A stretch of DNA of 54,037 nucleotides, taken from Sporisorium sorghi. Its lineage: Eukaryota; Basidiomycota; Ustilaginomycetes; Ustilaginales; Ustilaginaceae. The notes beneath the pieces are model-generated. The model was not told the origin of the DNA, did not search any database, and worked only from the letters and a program-made list of their open reading frames with translations. The position numbers and the translations under genes are program-made. The stretch's first letter is position 1. Every line of letters starts with the position of its first letter. Positions 51,943 to 54,037 of this stretch are shown piece by piece. The DNA lies in the NCBI GenBank assembly GCA_023212695.1, contig JALCCG010000151.1, positions 1 through 54,037 on the forward strand, written 5' to 3'.

Positions 51943-52620
51943 AAGTAATTTCTGCCTATACAATCAATAAATTAAGACCGTTGCACTTTGGTGGGAAGTT
52001 TGTTGGTGAACTGAGCCTGTGCGGTGTGGTACAAAGCTGTGAGGCTTGCTTGGAGATCAGTGAGCTGCTTGATCTGAAAGTCGCCGCCTCCTGTCAGCGG
52101 TCGCGCGCCTGACTTCCAAGCTCGTGGGTAGAACCGGCTTACTTTCAAAGTCGCCGGGCTCGTAAATATGCTGTGGTAGTTTACGAACTTGAATGAGCTC
52201 AAAGGTAACAAGCCATTGCCTTTGAAGCCAACTGACCGCTGTGGTCACCTCATCCAGAGGCAACGCGGCACACCCTGATGATGTTGTATAACTGGTGTTG
52301 CACTTGTATGAGGCCTAGGTGACCTTGCGACTCTGAGCGAGTGCTGTTGTCGTCGATGATATCAAAGAGCCTGGTGGCAGTTCCAGGCTCGTGGTTGAGG
52401 TTCCGCTACGGTTGAGGTGCCGTATGCTAGTGTGGGTTCTAGCTGTCGAGAGACTGGTTGTTCACACAAGCAACAGGCTGCGATGATGATATGATTGCAG
52501 CTACGAGACTGAGTGACTTGAAAAGCTGGGCTTGCTATAAAGAATGTATAAGATAGAGTGGATGGGCTGCTGCCCTTCCACTGTCATGAAGTCTTGACTT
52601 ATATACGGCATTCTTGTGGC

Positions 52621-52685
52621 CCCTGGCCACGTCGACTGCCACCCTCCTCCTCCTCCTCTTCCTTGTCTCTCCCACTCGTCCCACA
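52621..52685 (+). repeat. Left arm of a diverged inverted repeat
   Basis: The segment with CCTGGCCAC, then CTCCTCCTCCTCCTC, then CCCACTCGTCCCAC matches, in order, the reverse complement of 53974-54030. The spacing differs by about nine bases, so the arms are old. Confidence 0.45.
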
Positions 52686-52879
52686 TGAACCTGCAGTGGG
52701 CCGCGAGCTTGGACCCACTCGCCTTTGCCCCACTCCTGGCCGGTGTCAACGCCGTCCGGTCATGTCCAGCGCCTTCTCACCGACCTCATTGACTCCTACG
52801 AAGCCTTGCCCTCGACTCGCGGCCATGCTCGCTGCTGTGTGCGACTTCTCCGGGCTCGATAGCCGGTGGATGCTAACGT

Positions 52880-52957
52880 CATAGCCAAGACTGGCTTGTT
52901 TACAAAGTGAGCTGACTTCGTAGCCAAGACCAGCTTGTTTACAAAGTGAGCTGACTT
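52880..52957. repeat. Tandem duplication, two 39-bp units
   Basis: Units 52880-52918 and 52919-52957 share GTTTACAAAGTGAGCTGACT and differ at only a few positions. They are gene-free. Confidence 0.9.
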
Positions 52958-53109
52958 CATACGCAGGGTGGCTTTACCTTCGAGCCGAGCCTTTCCGTGC
53001 TGTGATCACCTCCTCCTCCTTGTACCTCCCCTGCCTGGTGCCAATCATGGCCATCTGACTTGGTCACCAGCCCCTAGCTTTCCTCCCGCCCTGAGTGTGG
53101 CGGTGTTTC

Positions 53110-53574
53110 CTATGACACCTCCCTCTGACTCCTGAGCCTTTGCAAAGACAGAGAGCAACCTGTTGACTGCCTGAGTGCAGCTTTCAAGCATCTCTTGCTT
53201 GCCATCATTGGTGTCTTTCTCCATGGGGGCAGCATGTCTCTTTGGAAGCTTCGCTTTATCTTTGGCAGGTTTGGTGTGACTGTGGTCTCTGGTGGAATGG
53301 CTCGCTCCATTGACAAAAGCCACATGTGCTTGCAGATCCATTGTCGGGTCTGGAAGAAGCTGCACGAGTACTGTGTGCTGAACACCATGTTGTCTGTGCT
53401 TTTCATGTTGATGCTATACCAAACTGAGTTGTCGGTGAAGGACTGCACTTCTGGAAGACCGCTTGCGTTGTCTCTGACTTTTGTGGCCTGGTCATCTGCT
53501 GGAACTCTCTCTGCTTGCTTCCTGGTCCATTCCTCCTGCTGACTGTACTGTCTTGCCTGCAGTCCTAACTCCAC
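53110..53574 (-). pseudogene. SWIM zinc-finger relic, probably from a MULE-type transposase
   Basis: A 154-codon frame contains VWYSI...VFSTQYSCSFFQTRQWICKHMWLL (about 52-85). The C-x9-C-x-H part fits the second half of a SWIM finger (CxCxnCxH), including the KH that follows the last Cys. The first Cys of the motif is replaced by Tyr (TAC, one G-to-A change from TGC). SWIM fingers follow the catalytic domain in Mutator-like transposases. No DDE domain is seen here, so this is likely a decayed fragment. The weak start and lack of upstream homology also point to a relic. A SWIM-bearing host protein is an alternative. Confidence 0.4.
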
Positions 53575-54037
53575 TGCTTTCTCTTGAAGTTGATACTGTG
53601 GGAGGATCTTTTCTACCAGTAGGTTGTTACAGGAGGCGCCGGTAGCAGGGTCGGGACGAGGTCAGGTGGCTTCGAGATGGCCAGGCCGCCATGGGTAGGA
53701 GACAGGCGAGTAGGCAGGAGGAGGAGGAGGAGGCATCGGCGCGAGGGGGCTCACCCCAAAGGTAACAGCCCCTTGCGTACAAGGTCGCCTCACCTCGTAA
53801 GTAGGCCGCCTTTGGCTGCGAGGTCAGAGACCGGCAGCGATCGAGGCTGAGGGGTCGATGAGACTCATGAAGAGGCGCTGGACGCTAGCGGTCGACGTCG
53901 CCGCCTAACCGGAGTGGGAGCATGCAAGTGGGTGTACGTGGGTGGGCCCAAGCTCAACCCGATAGGGGAACCGGTGGGACGAGTGGGCGAGGAGGAGGAG
54001 GAGGAAAGGGGCGACCGACAGGGCCAGGTGCTACTGG
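53575..54037. other. GC-rich right terminus
   Basis: No gene is supported. It contains GGA-rich runs (about 53717-53733 and 53987-54004) and the right arm of the inverted repeat. No telomeric TTAGGG array is present. Confidence 0.5.
53974..54030 (-). repeat. Right arm of a diverged inverted repeat
   Basis: On the minus strand it reads CCTGGCCCTGTCGG, then a CTCCTCCTCCTCCTC run, then GCCCACTCGTCCCAC, matching 52621-52685 in order. Confidence 0.45.

Larger units (their letters stand above)
51946..53109. other. Right-edge spacer with degenerate repeats
   Basis: No coding frame is supported. It holds a 39-bp tandem repeat (52880-52957) and one arm of a diverged inverted repeat (52621-52685). 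The short frames at 51972-52263 and 52501-52884 lack recognisable content. Confidence 0.5.

Overview
The window looks like nuclear DNA of a basidiomycete smut fungus (Ustilaginaceae: Ustilago, Sporisorium or Moesziomyces type); the species cannot be fixed from sequence alone. The evidence is long GC-rich, mostly intronless genes on both strands, a few short GT-AG introns with CTNAC-like branch points, C/T-rich leaders, and a typical smut gene set (single-exon class V myosin, GH37 trehalase with a signal peptide, importin beta, Rev1). No bacterial operon, tRNA, rRNA, CRISPR or telomeric array was seen.

Layout. 1-1059: gene-free left edge with a hairpin repeat. 1060-4085: SMC5/6 subunit Nse1 converges on a di-ubiquitin/AN1 zinc-finger fusion. 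5415-15705: myosin V, a simple-repeat-rich spacer, and a three-exon Kap121/importin-5 gene, both on minus. 16531-21811: a mitochondrial Bax-inhibitor-like protein, a 115-nt poly-C tract, a gamma-glutamyltranspeptidase-family hydrolase, and polynucleotide kinase/phosphatase. 22281-29609: secreted trehalase and a fungal transcription-factor-like protein without a visible zinc cluster. 29782-35830: flavin-dependent monooxygenase, mitochondrial carrier and an M28 glutamate-carboxypeptidase-like ectopeptidase. 36420-45517: Rev1, a small uncharacterised protein, an Mcy1-like PLP enzyme and an Avt6-like amino-acid transporter. 45734-49972: an orphan polytopic membrane protein and a histidine acid phosphatase with a one-base frameshift. 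49973-54037: a transposon-like right edge with a broken dioxygenase-like gene, a SWIM-finger relic and several repeats.

The core is ordinary housekeeping gene space. Three genes serve genome maintenance (Nse1, Pnk, Rev1) and several serve nutrient use (trehalase, GGT family, ectopeptidase, phosphatase, transporter), but nothing suggests that they form a cluster. Convergent neighbours are often tightly packed (26-216 bp between stop codons).

The least ordinary part is the right edge. A reading frame with an HxD...H dioxygenase pattern, reminiscent of the fungal TET/JBP group, is interrupted by one in-frame TGA just before its second metal-ligand histidine. Its start overlaps a palindromic GGGGGAC...GTCCCCC repeat that occurs at both ends of the window, which suggests that the ends are transposon-rich or subtelomeric and that the contig broke there. 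Other points of note are the ubiquitin-AN1 fusion and the phosphatase frameshift.
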